Below are positions 28,686 through 37,420 of a stretch of 64,000 nt of DNA, in pieces (positions within the stretch are counted from its first letter, which is position 1; every line of letters begins with the position of its first letter). The notes below the pieces were generated by a model, which saw only the letters and a program-made list of their open reading frames with translations, had not been told where the DNA came from and did no database searches. The position numbers and the translations under genes are program-made. The DNA is from an uncultured Oscillospiraceae bacterium (GTDB lineage Bacteria; Bacillota; Clostridia; Oscillospirales; Oscillospiraceae). The DNA is taken from NCBI GenBank assembly GCA_947628805.1, contig CANRBG010000004.1:1-64000 (forward strand), in the 5' to 3' direction.

Positions 28686-29810
28686 TCACTCTGCGGCTCC
28701 CGTGAAGGGGGCGTAAGCCACGAACAGCTTGTTGGCAAAGCCCTCGGCGACAGAGAACATGTCGTCGGACTCCGCCACGGCGGCCACGGCGTCAGCCATG
28801 GTAGCGTCGCCGGCGATGCCCTTCAGCGTGCCGGTGATGGCGGCGGCCATGCCCACGTTATCCTGCTTGACGGTGCCGGTCATCTGATCGGCAGCGATGG
28901 CGTCCTGGGCCACCTGGGTGGCGTCCACGCCGAAGACGGGGATCTTGGTGCTCTCGCCATCGCCCATGTTGTAGCCGGCGCTCTGCAGAGCGGAGATGGC
29001 GCCGATAGCCATGTCGTCGTTGTTGGCGATGACCAGCTCGATCATGTTGCCGTTGGCCTCGCTGTACTCAGCCAGGTTGGTGCTCATGAACTCGTTGGCG
29101 GCCGCGCTGGACCAGGCGCCGTTGGGGTCGAGCTGATACTTGTCGGTGTTGCTCTCGTTGAAATACACAAGCTCCGGCTTGTCGTTCTCCGCCAAGACGG
29201 CGTTGGCGTCCTCCACACCGTACTGGGTGCGGTAGATGGCCTCCACGTTGGCGGCGTCGCCCATGAACATGGCGTAGGAGATAGCCCCGTCGCCGTTCAG
29301 GTCCACGTCGTCGTAATTCTCTACCAGGAAGTCGCCGATCATCTTGCCCTGCATGTGGCCGGCCTCGGGGGCGTCGGTGCCGATGAAGGCGATGTTATCG
29401 TGCGCGTCCAGCACGGTGTGCTCCTCACCGTCGCCCTCCACGGCGCGGTTGAAGAAAATGACGGGCACGTCGCCGGCGGCCTGGATGATCTGCTCGGCGG
29501 CGTCGGCGGAGCCGGAGGTCACCAGGTTGACCACCAGCACGTTGTAACCGTTGGTGACGGCGGTCTGCACCTGCTCCAGCTGGGTGGCCTGGGTGTTGTT
29601 GCCGTCAAAGTCGTCATAGGCGATGCCGGCTTCCTCCAGCTGCTCGTTCAGGGACGCGCGGACGGTGGACAGGAACGCGTCGCTGAAAGCGTACCAGAAA
29701 ATACCCACCTTCAGGCCGCTGACGTCGGCCTCTTCCTCCGCCGCGAACGCTACGGAGCCCAGGCACAGGACCATGGCAAGCGCCAGGATGAGCGCAAGGA
29801 TCTTCTTCAT
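28686..29810 (-). CDS. mglB: Galactose/glucose-type periplasmic-binding-protein homologue of an ABC transporter
   Basis: 374 residues. Signal peptide MKKILALILALAMVLCLGSVAFA with probable cleavage after AFA. It is not an obvious lipoprotein, although a Cys sits in the hydrophobic core. The mature part follows the GGBP fold: VGIFWYAFSDAFL, VNLVTSGSADAAEQII, and a calcium loop DLNGDGAISYAMF like that of E. coli GGBP. Sugar contacts FFNRA and ANNDDMAIGAI are present. ATG 29810 is chosen; an ATG five codons upstream overlaps the GGAGGG ribosome-binding site. First gene of the mgl operon. Confidence 0.9.
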   Translation of the reverse strand: MKKILALILALAMVLCLGSVAFAAEEEADVSGLKVGIFWYAFSDAFLSTVRASLNEQLEEAGIAYDDFDGNNTQATQLEQVQTAVTNGYNVLVVNLVTSGSADAAEQIIQAAGDVPVIFFNRAVEGDGEEHTVLDAHDNIAFIGTDAPEAGHMQGKMIGDFLVENYDDVDLNGDGAISYAMFMGDAANVEAIYRTQYGVEDANAVLAENDKPELVYFNESNTDKYQLDPNGAWSSAAANEFMSTNLAEYSEANGNMIELVIANNDDMAIGAISALQSAGYNMGDGESTKIPVFGVDATQVAQDAIAADQMTGTVKQDNVGMAAAITGTLKGIAGDATMADAVAAVAESDDMFSVAEGFANKLFVAYAPFTGAAE

Positions 29811-29866
29811 AGGTTTTCCCTCCATACAATGATTTCATTTGGCCTTTCAGCCATTGTGATACCTTG

Positions 29867-29895
29867 ATTGTACTGGAAGATATTCCAAATTGCAA
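29867..29895 (-). promoter_or_regulatory. Promoter of mglBAC
   Basis: TTGCAA (29890-29895), 17 bp, TACAAT (29867-29872) on the minus strand. The same hexamers and spacing appear before the O-antigen-ligase-like gene at 37385-37413. Confidence 0.7.
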
Positions 29896-29902
29896 CGAAA
29901 AC

Positions 29903-29934
29903 CTGTCACCAGCTGTCACGAAAAACCGCGTCAC
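29903..29934 (-). promoter_or_regulatory. Candidate activator site: direct repeats upstream of the mglB -35
   Basis: CTGTCAC at 29903-29909 and 29913-29919, exactly one helical turn apart, with a third GTCAC at 29930-29934. They lie just upstream of the -35, where activators bind. The rest of the 250-nt gap to the zinc-ribbon gene shows nothing else clear. Confidence 0.35.
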
Positions 29935-30076
29935 AATTTGTTGATTATGCCTATGCAAAGCATCCGCATTTATCCTCTTTTGTCCAATGTGGACAGTATG
30001 TATTAATGTCTCGCCCCGTCTTTCCGGGCCGGCCCCGGTCATTTGCCGATGGACAGGTCCATCCCCTTGATGAACG

Positions 30077-30319
30077 TCAAGCCTTGCCGTCCTCCCGGCC
30101 GGAAAAGTCCTCGAAATCCGTGAACCGGCGCATCATGGCCCCGTAGCGGAACCGGGCCAGCTCATTTTTCGCCAGCACGTCATCCTCCCCGCCCCGGTAC
30201 TGGCAGCGGATGCAGTAGTACTCGTTTTTGTCCTTATCGTAAAACATGTCGATGTCCAGATCCCGCATGAAGCAGGAGGGGCACCGATAGTTCAGTCTGC
30301 CCTTTCCAGATTGAGCCAT
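30077..30319 (-). CDS. Small zinc-ribbon protein (function unknown)
   Basis: 80 residues. Two cysteine pairs, CPSC (13-16) and CIRC (36-39), separated by an acidic stretch, form a likely zinc ribbon; a charged C-terminal helix follows. ATG 30319 has AAGGAGG 11 nt upstream and lies inside the end of the 612-residue gene (28-nt overlap in another frame), so the two are coupled. Longer upstream in-frame reading runs only through that gene's coding sequence. No specific family recognised. Confidence 0.75.
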   Translation of the reverse strand: MAQSGKGRLNYRCPSCFMRDLDIDMFYDKDKNEYYCIRCQYRGGEDDVLAKNELARFRYGAMMRRFTDFEDFSGREDGKA

Positions 30320-32130
30320 GTGACGAACGCCTCCTTGTCGTGAAGTTTTCCCGTGTAGCCCAGGGTGAACATGGGACTGAAGGCATAGCCCTCCCGGACG
30401 TAGCCCGTCTTGTCCGCTCCCTGGCAGGTCATGGTGACCTTCGTTTTGATGGGCGGCAGCGTGCAGCTGACGCTGTCTGCCCCGTCGGCAGACGCCTCCC
30501 GGCATTTGTATTCATAGGGGATGGTCTCGCTTTTCTCCCCCGCCGACACCGTCAGCGTCAGGCCGGTCATGTCCTCCGGGTACTCGGTGGTGCCGTAGCA
30601 GGCCACCATGTACTCGTTGATGGTGACCTCCGCCGCCGGGTCGCTCATGGAAAGCACGTTCCGCTCGATCCGGATCTGGCCCGTCCCCTCCGGGAAGGCG
30701 ATGCGGGTCTGGATCTTCACGGTCACGTCGGAAAACTCAATGTCCACCGGGTCCAGGGTCAGCACCCGCTCGCCGCCGTTTTGGGCAAAATGGGCGTGGG
30801 TCCTGCACAGGCACAGGTCCACCTCCTCCCCGTTATGGCAGACTTTGGCGCTGCGGATGGTACCCTCCCCGGCGTAGTGGGTGAAGTAACCGGCCCGGTA
30901 CTTCTCCTGGATCAGGAAGGGGTAGCTTGCGTCTTGGACATGCTTCGTGCCGATGCCCACCGGCCACTCCAGCTTGGCCGCATACGGACGCAGGTCCACA
31001 ATGGCCCCGCCCTGGTCCATGTTGACGCAGACCCGTTTATAGGGGTCGCAGTACCAGAAAAGCTGCTTGTCGCTGCCGTAGAGGATGTCCCGCCACAGGG
31101 CGCACTCCGGCTCGGTGTAGGTCTTCTTCTGCCGGTAGAAGTCCGCAAACTCGCTCATGGTCATGTCCGTGAGTTTGCCCTCTTTTTTCAGCTTGCCGTA
31201 GTAGGCGCAGCCGTCCTCATAGGACTTTTTGAGAAGCTCGTAGGGGGCCTCCCACCGGCCCATCTTGTTCATCCAGCCCGGGCCCACGAACATCATGTTG
31301 TAGGCGTAGCCGTTGTTGAATTTAGCCAGGTGCCGGTACTGGTCGATCAGGTTGTAGAGATAGGGGTACTCCCAGGTGGAGGTGTCGTAGATCATGCCCC
31401 GGAGCACGTTTTGCGGGTGGGTGCCGAAGTTGGAGCCGTTGCCGTCGTAGCAAGCCAGCAGGTCCCGGCTCAGGTGGGGGATGGCAACGATGCCGCTGTC
31501 CTCGGCCTGGTTGGCGGCGGGGGCGTGGGTGTTCTGCTTGGACGGTATCCAGGGGGCCCAGGGACCGCCGTCCATCAGGGTATACCAGCTGTTGTTGCAG
31601 GTGTGGTAGGCCTTGGGCCCCTCCTCCCAGCAGGTTGCGACGGCGCACTTGACGGAGGGGTACTCCGCCTTGACAAAGTTGATCAGCTCCGCGTCCATGT
31701 AGTAGGACCCGGTGGATTCCGGGTAAAAGCCAAAGGCGTCGTGGAACTTCTCAAAAACGTCCCGGACGATGGCTTTTTTGTCCTCCATGGAGAACATCCA
31801 GATGCAAAAGTCCTTGGTCTTGTACTTTTCCCGGAACTGCTCGCAGGGCAGCCCCAGCAGGCTCAGGCCGATCTCGTCCCCGTACTTTTCATGGTGCTCC
31901 TTGGCAAGGGCCACCGCCTCAGCGTTGAAGAGGCTGGCGTAGGTCATCTGGATGGTGGTCTTGAGCCCGTTTTGGTGGGCGATCTGCTGCTGGGTCTTGA
32001 AGATATCCAGACTCTCCGTCAGCAGGGCTTTGCGGCCGATGTCCTCGGCCTTGCCCTGGCCGGTGACCTTCTCGGCGTACTCCGGGACCATCTCCGGCCG
32101 GTGGATGATGTTGACGATGAACTGCTCCAT
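30292..32130 (-). CDS. Large cytoplasmic protein of unknown function, possibly a carbohydrate-active barrel enzyme
   Basis: 612 residues, no signal peptide or membrane segment. The N-terminal half (FIVNIIHRPEMVPEY, TTIQMTYASLF, GLSLLGLPCEQF, STGSYYMDAELINFVKAEYP) has the rhythm of a beta/alpha barrel like glycoside hydrolase/deacetylase folds. It is rich in Trp, Tyr, Asn and Asp, as in sugar-binding sites. The last 200 residues look like beta-sandwich domains. AAGGAGG precedes the ATG. It is divergent from the GH42 beta-galactosidase with overlapping promoters, so a role in galactoside use is inferred. I do not recognise the family. Confidence 0.7.
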   Translation of the reverse strand: MEQFIVNIIHRPEMVPEYAEKVTGQGKAEDIGRKALLTESLDIFKTQQQIAHQNGLKTTIQMTYASLFNAEAVALAKEHHEKYGDEIGLSLLGLPCEQFREKYKTKDFCIWMFSMEDKKAIVRDVFEKFHDAFGFYPESTGSYYMDAELINFVKAEYPSVKCAVATCWEEGPKAYHTCNNSWYTLMDGGPWAPWIPSKQNTHAPAANQAEDSGIVAIPHLSRDLLACYDGNGSNFGTHPQNVLRGMIYDTSTWEYPYLYNLIDQYRHLAKFNNGYAYNMMFVGPGWMNKMGRWEAPYELLKKSYEDGCAYYGKLKKEGKLTDMTMSEFADFYRQKKTYTEPECALWRDILYGSDKQLFWYCDPYKRVCVNMDQGGAIVDLRPYAAKLEWPVGIGTKHVQDASYPFLIQEKYRAGYFTHYAGEGTIRSAKVCHNGEEVDLCLCRTHAHFAQNGGERVLTLDPVDIEFSDVTVKIQTRIAFPEGTGQIRIERNVLSMSDPAAEVTINEYMVACYGTTEYPEDMTGLTLTVSAGEKSETIPYEYKCREASADGADSVSCTLPPIKTKVTMTCQGADKTGYVREGYAFSPMFTLGYTGKLHDKEAFVTWLNLERAD

Positions 32131-32196
32131 AGGCGCGAAACGCCTCCTTACGTTAAAATGTTAAAATTTGATGTTTCTTTCTGCCGCGATATCCTG

Positions 32197-32202
32197 TATA
32201 AT
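32197..32202 (+). promoter_or_regulatory. -10 element of the GH42 gene
   Basis: Perfect TATAAT about 47 nt before the ATG. The hexamer 17 bp upstream (TTTCTT) is poor, suggesting an activator-dependent promoter. Confidence 0.4.
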
Positions 32203-32205
32203 CCA

Positions 32206-32234
32206 GTTATATCAATAAACCGTCCCCCCGTCAA
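32206..32234 (-). promoter_or_regulatory. Promoter of the 612-residue protein gene, face to face with the GH42 promoter
   Basis: TTGACG (32229-32234), 17 bp, TATAAC (32206-32211) on the minus strand. Its -10 lies 3 nt from the plus-strand TATAAT, so the two promoters overlap and would compete. Confidence 0.65.
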
Positions 32235-32248
32235 GTGGAGGTAGGGTC

Positions 32249-34258
32249 ATGATCGAAAAACTGCTGTTCGGCGCGGCCTACTACGCCGAGTACATGCCCA
32301 TCGACCGGCTGGAACAGGACATGCGGATGCTCTCAGACGCCGGTTTCAACCTGATCCGGGTGGCGGAATCGGCCTGGAGTACCTGGGAGCCCCGGGACGG
32401 GGAATTCGACTTCTCCCTGCTGCGGCGGGTGCTGGACGCGGCCCAAGCTCACGGCCTTTCCGTGATCGTGGGCACGCCCACCTACGCCATCCCTCCCTGG
32501 CTTGCCAAAAAGTACCCGGACATCCTCTCCGACACCCACGCCGGCCCCAGCCGCTACGGCCCCCGGCAGAATTTCGACGTCACCCACCCGGGCTACCGCT
32601 TCCACGCCGAGCGGATCATCCGCCGGCTCCTGGAGGCCGTCCGGGACTATACGTGCGTCATCGGCTTTCAGCTGGACAACGAGACGAAGCCCTACGACAC
32701 CTGCTCGCCCCGGGCCCAAGCCCTTTTCAAAGACTGGCTCCGTGAGCGGTTCGGCACCCCGGCGGCCATGAACGAGGAATTTGGCCTGGCCTACTGGTCC
32801 AACTCCATCTCCGACTGGGAGGACCTGCCCGACGTGCGGGGCACCATCAACGGCAGCTTCGGCGCGGAATACGCCGCTTTCCAGCGGCATTTGGTGACGG
32901 AGTTTCTGGCCTGGCAGCGGTCCATCGTGGACCAGTACAGGCGGCCGGACCAGTTCGTCACCCACAACTTCGACCTGGGCTGGCGGGGGTATTCCTTCGG
33001 CCCCCAGCCGGAGGTGGACCAATTCGACGCGGCGGCGGCCGTGGATATCGCCGGCATCGACATCTACCACCCCTCCGGGGCGGACCTGACCGGGGCGGAG
33101 ATCGCTTTCGGCGGGGCCCTGGCCCGGGGGCTGAAAGGGGACAACTACCTGGTTTTGGAGACCCAGGCCCAGGGCAATCTCGGCTGGCTCCCCTGGCCGG
33201 GACAGCTTCGCCTGCAGGCTTTGAGCCACCTGGCAAGCGGCGCGGACTGCGTGGAATACTGGCACTGGCACAGCATCCACAATGCCCTGGAGAGCTACTG
33301 GAAGGGCGTTTTGAGCCACGATCTGGCCCCGGATCAGACCTACCGGGAGGCGGCCCGGCTGGGTGCGGAGTTTTCCGCGCTTTCGCCCCATGTGCTGCAT
33401 CTGAAAAAGAAAAACCGGGCGGCGGTGCTACTCAGCGAGCGGTCCCAGACGGGGCTTTCCTGGTTCCCCACCTGCGGCCCCGGGGAAAAGCCGGACAAGA
33501 CCTACGCCGACTACGTGCGCTGGCTCTGTGACGGGCTGTACCGGCTGAATGTGGAGTACGACCTCATCCCCGACAGCCGGCGGGATTTTTCCGACTACGA
33601 CCTGCTGGTGCTGCCCTGCCTTTACGCCGCGCCGGAGGACCTGCTGGCCGCCGTCGATACATATGTAAAAGCCGGCGGCCACGTGCTGGCAAGCTTTCGC
33701 ACGGGCTTTTCAAACGAACATTTGAAGATATACCACGATGCGCAGCCTCATATGCTCACGGACTGCTTTGGCCTGACCTACGACCGGTTCACCAAGCCCC
33801 AGGGGGCAAAACTGGCCTCCGATGCTATCGATCTGCCCCCGGACCCGGCGGTCACCGACTGGCTGGAGCTGCCGGAACTGACCACCGCCAAGGCCCTGTG
33901 CGTCTACGATCACCCTGCCTGGGGCGGCGTCCCCGCCGTGACGGTGAACGACTACGGCGCGGGCGGCGCGGCGTATCTGGCCTGCTGCTTCGACCCCGAC
34001 GCGCTGGACGCCATACTGGCCGCGCTCCTGCCCCGGTTCGGCCTGGATCTGTCCGGGGCCCGTTTCCCGCTGATCGTGAAGACCGGGACCAACATGGCCG
34101 GCCGCCGGATCACGTTTTACCTGAACTATTCCGGCCAGGACATGACCGTATCCCTGCCCCACCCCGCCGGGCGCTCCCTGCCGGAGGGCACGGCCCTGGG
34201 GGCGGACGAGCCTTTCCCCTTGCCCGGCTGGGGCGCGGTCATTCTGGAAGAGACATGA
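32249..34258 (+). CDS. GH42 family beta-galactosidase
   Basis: 669 residues, no signal peptide, so it acts on internalised galactosides. TIM barrel: FGAAYYAEYMP, LIRVAESAWSTWEPRDGEFDF, VIVGTPTYAIPPWL, QNFDVTHPGYR. Acid/base Glu145 lies in FQLDNET and the nucleophile Glu304 in LVLETQAQGN. The trimerisation (class I glutamine-amidotransferase-like) domain starts near 390 and a small C-terminal beta domain ends the protein. GGAGG precedes ATG 32249. It fits with mglBAC and the NahK-like kinase in galactoside/host-glycan use. Confidence 0.93.
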   Translation: MIEKLLFGAAYYAEYMPIDRLEQDMRMLSDAGFNLIRVAESAWSTWEPRDGEFDFSLLRRVLDAAQAHGLSVIVGTPTYAIPPWLAKKYPDILSDTHAGPSRYGPRQNFDVTHPGYRFHAERIIRRLLEAVRDYTCVIGFQLDNETKPYDTCSPRAQALFKDWLRERFGTPAAMNEEFGLAYWSNSISDWEDLPDVRGTINGSFGAEYAAFQRHLVTEFLAWQRSIVDQYRRPDQFVTHNFDLGWRGYSFGPQPEVDQFDAAAAVDIAGIDIYHPSGADLTGAEIAFGGALARGLKGDNYLVLETQAQGNLGWLPWPGQLRLQALSHLASGADCVEYWHWHSIHNALESYWKGVLSHDLAPDQTYREAARLGAEFSALSPHVLHLKKKNRAAVLLSERSQTGLSWFPTCGPGEKPDKTYADYVRWLCDGLYRLNVEYDLIPDSRRDFSDYDLLVLPCLYAAPEDLLAAVDTYVKAGGHVLASFRTGFSNEHLKIYHDAQPHMLTDCFGLTYDRFTKPQGAKLASDAIDLPPDPAVTDWLELPELTTAKALCVYDHPAWGGVPAVTVNDYGAGGAAYLACCFDPDALDAILAALLPRFGLDLSGARFPLIVKTGTNMAGRRITFYLNYSGQDMTVSLPHPAGRSLPEGTALGADEPFPLPGWGAVILEET

Positions 34259-34833
34259 CCGCCCTCGCGGAGGAAAAACGCCGTCTGCGGCGCATAGCGG
34301 CGGAGCGGATCGCCTCCCTGCCGGAGGGCTATCTGGGCCAAGCGGGCGCCGCCATCGGGGCGCGGGTGGCCGGTCTGCCGGCCTACCGGACCGCCCGGAC
34401 CGTACTGGCCTTCGCCGGGACGGACCGGGAGATCGATACCCGGCCCCTCTTGGAAAGGGTCCTGTCAGGCGGTAAGATCCTGGCCCTGCCGGTCTGCGTG
34501 GGCCCGGGAATCATGGAGGCCCGGCAGGTCACGGACTTGGCCGCTCTCCGACCCGGCGCCTACGGCATTTTGGAGCCGCCGGCGGACGCGCCCTGCCTGG
34601 CTCAGGAAGATATCGACCTGATCCTGGTCCCCTGCGCCGCCTGTGACCGGGCCGGGCACAGGCTGGGCCGGGGCGGTGGGTACTACGACCGGTACCTGGC
34701 CGCCTACGGGGGAAACGCGGTCCTGCTCTGTCCCGAGGCCCTGGTGACGGACGCCGTCCCCCATGAGGCCCACGACCGTGCCGTGCCCATCGTCGTCACC
34801 GAGTGCGGCGTCTTCAGTCTTCGAACAAGTTAA
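34255..34833 (+). CDS. 5-formyltetrahydrofolate cyclo-ligase
   Basis: Converts 5-formyl-THF to 5,10-methenyl-THF with ATP. It has 192 residues. KRRLRRIAAERI at the N-terminus and the phosphate/substrate loop GRGGGYYDRYL near residues 139-149 are diagnostic. ATG overlaps the GH42 stop (ATGA), so it is coupled despite the unrelated role. Called ygfA/yqgN in other species. Confidence 0.93.
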   Translation: MTALAEEKRRLRRIAAERIASLPEGYLGQAGAAIGARVAGLPAYRTARTVLAFAGTDREIDTRPLLERVLSGGKILALPVCVGPGIMEARQVTDLAALRPGAYGILEPPADAPCLAQEDIDLILVPCAACDRAGHRLGRGGGYYDRYLAAYGGNAVLLCPEALVTDAVPHEAHDRAVPIVVTECGVFSLRTS

Positions 34834-34856
34834 CATAATTTTATTTACATAATTTT
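34833..34856 (+). promoter_or_regulatory. AT-rich direct repeats before the ATP-grasp gene
   Basis: ACATAATTTT occurs at 34833-34842 and 34847-34856 (period 14) in a short AT-rich gap. Either copy could give a -10-like TAATTT, but no convincing -35 is seen. Confidence 0.3.
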
Positions 34857-34893
34857 TTATCCCATGGAAAAGAGAGAGAGACAGGAGGACAGC

Positions 34894-36084
34894 ATGAATT
34901 TTGTTTTTATCTCCCCCAACTTCCCGGAGGCCTACTGGCATTTCTGCGCGTGTCTGGCGGCCAACGGGGCCACGGTGCTGGGCGTGGGCGACGCGCCCTA
35001 TGACGAGCTCCGGCCGGAGCTGAAGGACGCGCTGACGGAGTACTACCGGGTGGACACCCTGGAGGATTACGACCAGGTGTACCGGGCGGTGGCCTTTTTC
35101 TCCTTCCGGTTCGGCAAGATCGACTGGATCGAGTCCAACAACGAGTACTGGCTGGAGCAGGACGCCCGGCTGCGGACCGACTTCAACGTGACCACCGGTC
35201 TGAAAGCCCATGAGATCGAGAAGTACAAGAGCAAGCGGCTCATGAAGGAATACTACCGCAAGGCGGGGGTCCCGGCGGCCCGGTGCGCCCCGGTGACGGA
35301 TCTGGAGGGGGTCCTGGCCTTCGCCAAAGAGGTGGGCTACCCGCTGATCGTCAAGCCGGACAGCGGCGTGGGCGCCACGGCCACCTACAAGCTGGAGAGC
35401 GACGAGGAAGCGGCCCTTTTCATCTCCGAGAAGCCCCCGGTGGACTATCTCATGGAGGAATTCGTCCCCGGCGCGGTGACCACCTACGACGGCATATGCA
35501 ACTCCAAGGGGGAGGTCCTTTTCGCCGCCAGCCACGTCTCCCCCACCTCCATCATGGACATGGTCAACGAGAACAAACCCTGCTCCTACTATGTCACCGC
35601 CCAGATGCCCCCCGAGGTGGAGGCCGCGGGCCGGGCCACTCTGAAGGCCTTCGGGGCGGCCAGCCGATTCTTCCACCTGGAATTTTTCCGGCTCACGGCG
35701 GACAAGAAGGGGCTGGGCAAAAAGGGCGACATCGTGGCCCTGGAGGTGAACATGCGCCCGGCGGGGGGCTTCACCCCGGACATGCTCAACTTCAGCCAGA
35801 GCGCGGACGTTTACCAGCTCTGGGCGGACATGGTGGTCTTTGACCAGGCCCGCCACGTCTATGACGGCCCTCACAGCTACTGCGTGTACGCCGGCCGGCG
35901 GGACGCGGTGGACTACGTGCTGAGCCAGCCGGAGCTGGAGGCCCGCTACGCCGCCAACGGCCGGCTGTTCACCCGGATGCCGGACGCCCTGTCCGGGGCC
36001 ATGGGCAACCAGGTGGCCATCTGCTGCTTTGACACCCAGGAGCAGGTGGACAAGTTTCTGCAAGACGCCTTCGCGGAAAAATGA
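34894..36084 (+). CDS. ATP-grasp domain enzyme, substrate unknown
   Basis: 396 residues. N-terminal pre-ATP-grasp Rossmann region (NFVFISPNFPEAYWHF). ATP-grasp core: EIEKYKSKRLMKEYYRKAGVPAARC, YPLIVKPDSGVGATATYKL (the usual VKP and Gly-rich lid, near 152-170), MEEFVPG, and the metal-binding VALEVNMRPAGGFTPDM near 282-298. Such stand-alone ATP-grasp ligases join a carboxylate to an amine or thiol (peptides, amino acids). No partner gene is adjacent. ATG 34894 has AGGAGG 6 nt upstream; an ATG ten codons earlier has none. Confidence 0.85.
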   Translation: MNFVFISPNFPEAYWHFCACLAANGATVLGVGDAPYDELRPELKDALTEYYRVDTLEDYDQVYRAVAFFSFRFGKIDWIESNNEYWLEQDARLRTDFNVTTGLKAHEIEKYKSKRLMKEYYRKAGVPAARCAPVTDLEGVLAFAKEVGYPLIVKPDSGVGATATYKLESDEEAALFISEKPPVDYLMEEFVPGAVTTYDGICNSKGEVLFAASHVSPTSIMDMVNENKPCSYYVTAQMPPEVEAAGRATLKAFGAASRFFHLEFFRLTADKKGLGKKGDIVALEVNMRPAGGFTPDMLNFSQSADVYQLWADMVVFDQARHVYDGPHSYCVYAGRRDAVDYVLSQPELEARYAANGRLFTRMPDALSGAMGNQVAICCFDTQEQVDKFLQDAFAEK

Positions 36085-36099
36085 GATCATATGCAAGGC

Positions 36100-36126
36100 G
36101 GCCCCCTCCGATCCTCGGAGGGGGCC
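36100..36126. terminator. Bidirectional terminator-like hairpin between convergent genes
   Basis: Perfect 12-bp stem GGCCCCCTCCGA/TCGGAGGGGGCC, loop TCC, 15 nt after the ATP-grasp stop and 16 nt before the stop of the convergent membrane-protein gene. Confidence 0.7.
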
Positions 36127-36142
36127 GATCTTCATCATGGAC

Positions 36143-37339
36143 TTATTTTTTCGGGGCCGGCGACAGCGCGGGGACGACCTTCTCCGCGTAATAGGCTATC
36201 AGATACAGCGCGTAATGGGGAAGCGGATACACCAGCGATTCCGCCTGCAGGTCCAGCAGCGTGGCAAACACCGCCGCCGCCAGGGCATATCCGCCGAAGC
36301 TCTTACGGGTCCGCATCAGCGGCTTTACCAGCAGGGCCAGCGCGGCCATAAACAGGCCCAGTCCCACCAGGCCCGTGTCGAACAGGCACTGCAGCAGCAC
36401 GTTGTGGCAGTTGATCTCGCCCACCAGCATGATCATATCGTTCCACTCGTATGCGCCGTTGCCAAAAATAAGGTGCTCGGCCACCAGCGGCGTCACCTTT
36501 TCCCACAGCACGGTCCGGCCGCTGAGCATCACGTTTTTGTGGAGCACGTTCTCGATCAAAAACGAGAATCTTGCCGGCGCCTTGAACACGATCAGCAGCA
36601 GAAACATCGCCGCGATCGCACAGTAATAGACGCCGATATTACACACCCTGCCCCGGTATCTCCCCAGCGGATCGTTCTCCTCCAGCAGGTCCAGGGCGAA
36701 CAGGGCCAGAAACGCCGATACCGCCAACACGCCTGCGGCGGACCAGGTGATGTATACCGACGCGCAGAACACCGCCATCACCGCCAGGAGCGTATACCAT
36801 CTCCACCGGCGGTTCCATCCGTACAGCGCCGCCACCGCCAGCAGCGGGATGATAAAAGACAGATTGCCGTTGTCCCGTCCCATGAAATAACAGTCCACCT
36901 GCGGAGGGTCCAAGTCCATCCCTCCGGGCCAGGCCAGCACCGTCGCCAGATTGATCAGTATGAGAATGCCCAGGCAGCCAAAAAGACCCTTGACCAGCGC
37001 CTTTGGATCGGCTTCGACGCACTCATCCACCAGCACGCACAAGGCCGCGATGCTGACCGTGTCGAACATCCACTCGCTCAAGTCGGCGCCGCTTCCGCGG
37101 ATCACCGTCATCACCGCCAACAGGACCTGGTATGCCCCCAGCAGCACCGTCAGCGCGGACAGCTTTGGCCGCGCCAGAAAGCACGCCGCGATGCATATCA
37201 TCGCCACGCCTTTCCAGCAGATATAGATCCAATCGAACAGATCATTCAGGATCCCCGGCCGGAAAAAGGGCGCGAACAGCAGCATGACCGCCAGGGGGCT
37301 GCCCAGCAGCCACACGCGGAACTTGTTCAGTCTCTCCAA
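36143..37339 (-). CDS. O-antigen ligase/polymerase-like polytopic membrane protein
   Basis: 398 residues, about ten to twelve hydrophobic segments. A large outside loop contains LSGRTVLWEKVTPLVAEHLIFGNGAYEW and GEINCHNVLLQCLFDTGLVGL, the pattern of the Wzy/WaaL ligase family that joins or polymerises lipid-linked glycans. TTG 37337-37339 is preferred: GGAGG lies 8 nt before it, while longer in-frame reading runs back through the tsf terminator. It has its own promoter and no glycan genes next to it. Confidence 0.75.
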   Translation of the reverse strand: MERLNKFRVWLLGSPLAVMLLFAPFFRPGILNDLFDWIYICWKGVAMICIAACFLARPKLSALTVLLGAYQVLLAVMTVIRGSGADLSEWMFDTVSIAALCVLVDECVEADPKALVKGLFGCLGILILINLATVLAWPGGMDLDPPQVDCYFMGRDNGNLSFIIPLLAVAALYGWNRRWRWYTLLAVMAVFCASVYITWSAAGVLAVSAFLALFALDLLEENDPLGRYRGRVCNIGVYYCAIAAMFLLLIVFKAPARFSFLIENVLHKNVMLSGRTVLWEKVTPLVAEHLIFGNGAYEWNDMIMLVGEINCHNVLLQCLFDTGLVGLGLFMAALALLVKPLMRTRKSFGGYALAAAVFATLLDLQAESLVYPLPHYALYLIAYYAEKVVPALSPAPKK

Positions 37340-37384
37340 CGCCTGTTCCTCCCAAATACGCCAATTCTCTCCGTTGTGCCGCTC

Positions 37385-37413
37385 ATTGTAACATACTTCC
37401 AAGTCTTTTGCAA
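37385..37413 (-). promoter_or_regulatory. Promoter of the O-antigen-ligase-like gene
   Basis: TTGCAA (37408-37413), 17 bp, TACAAT (37385-37390) on the minus strand, right after the tsf terminator. Confidence 0.65.
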
Positions 37414-37420
37414 TAAGAAG

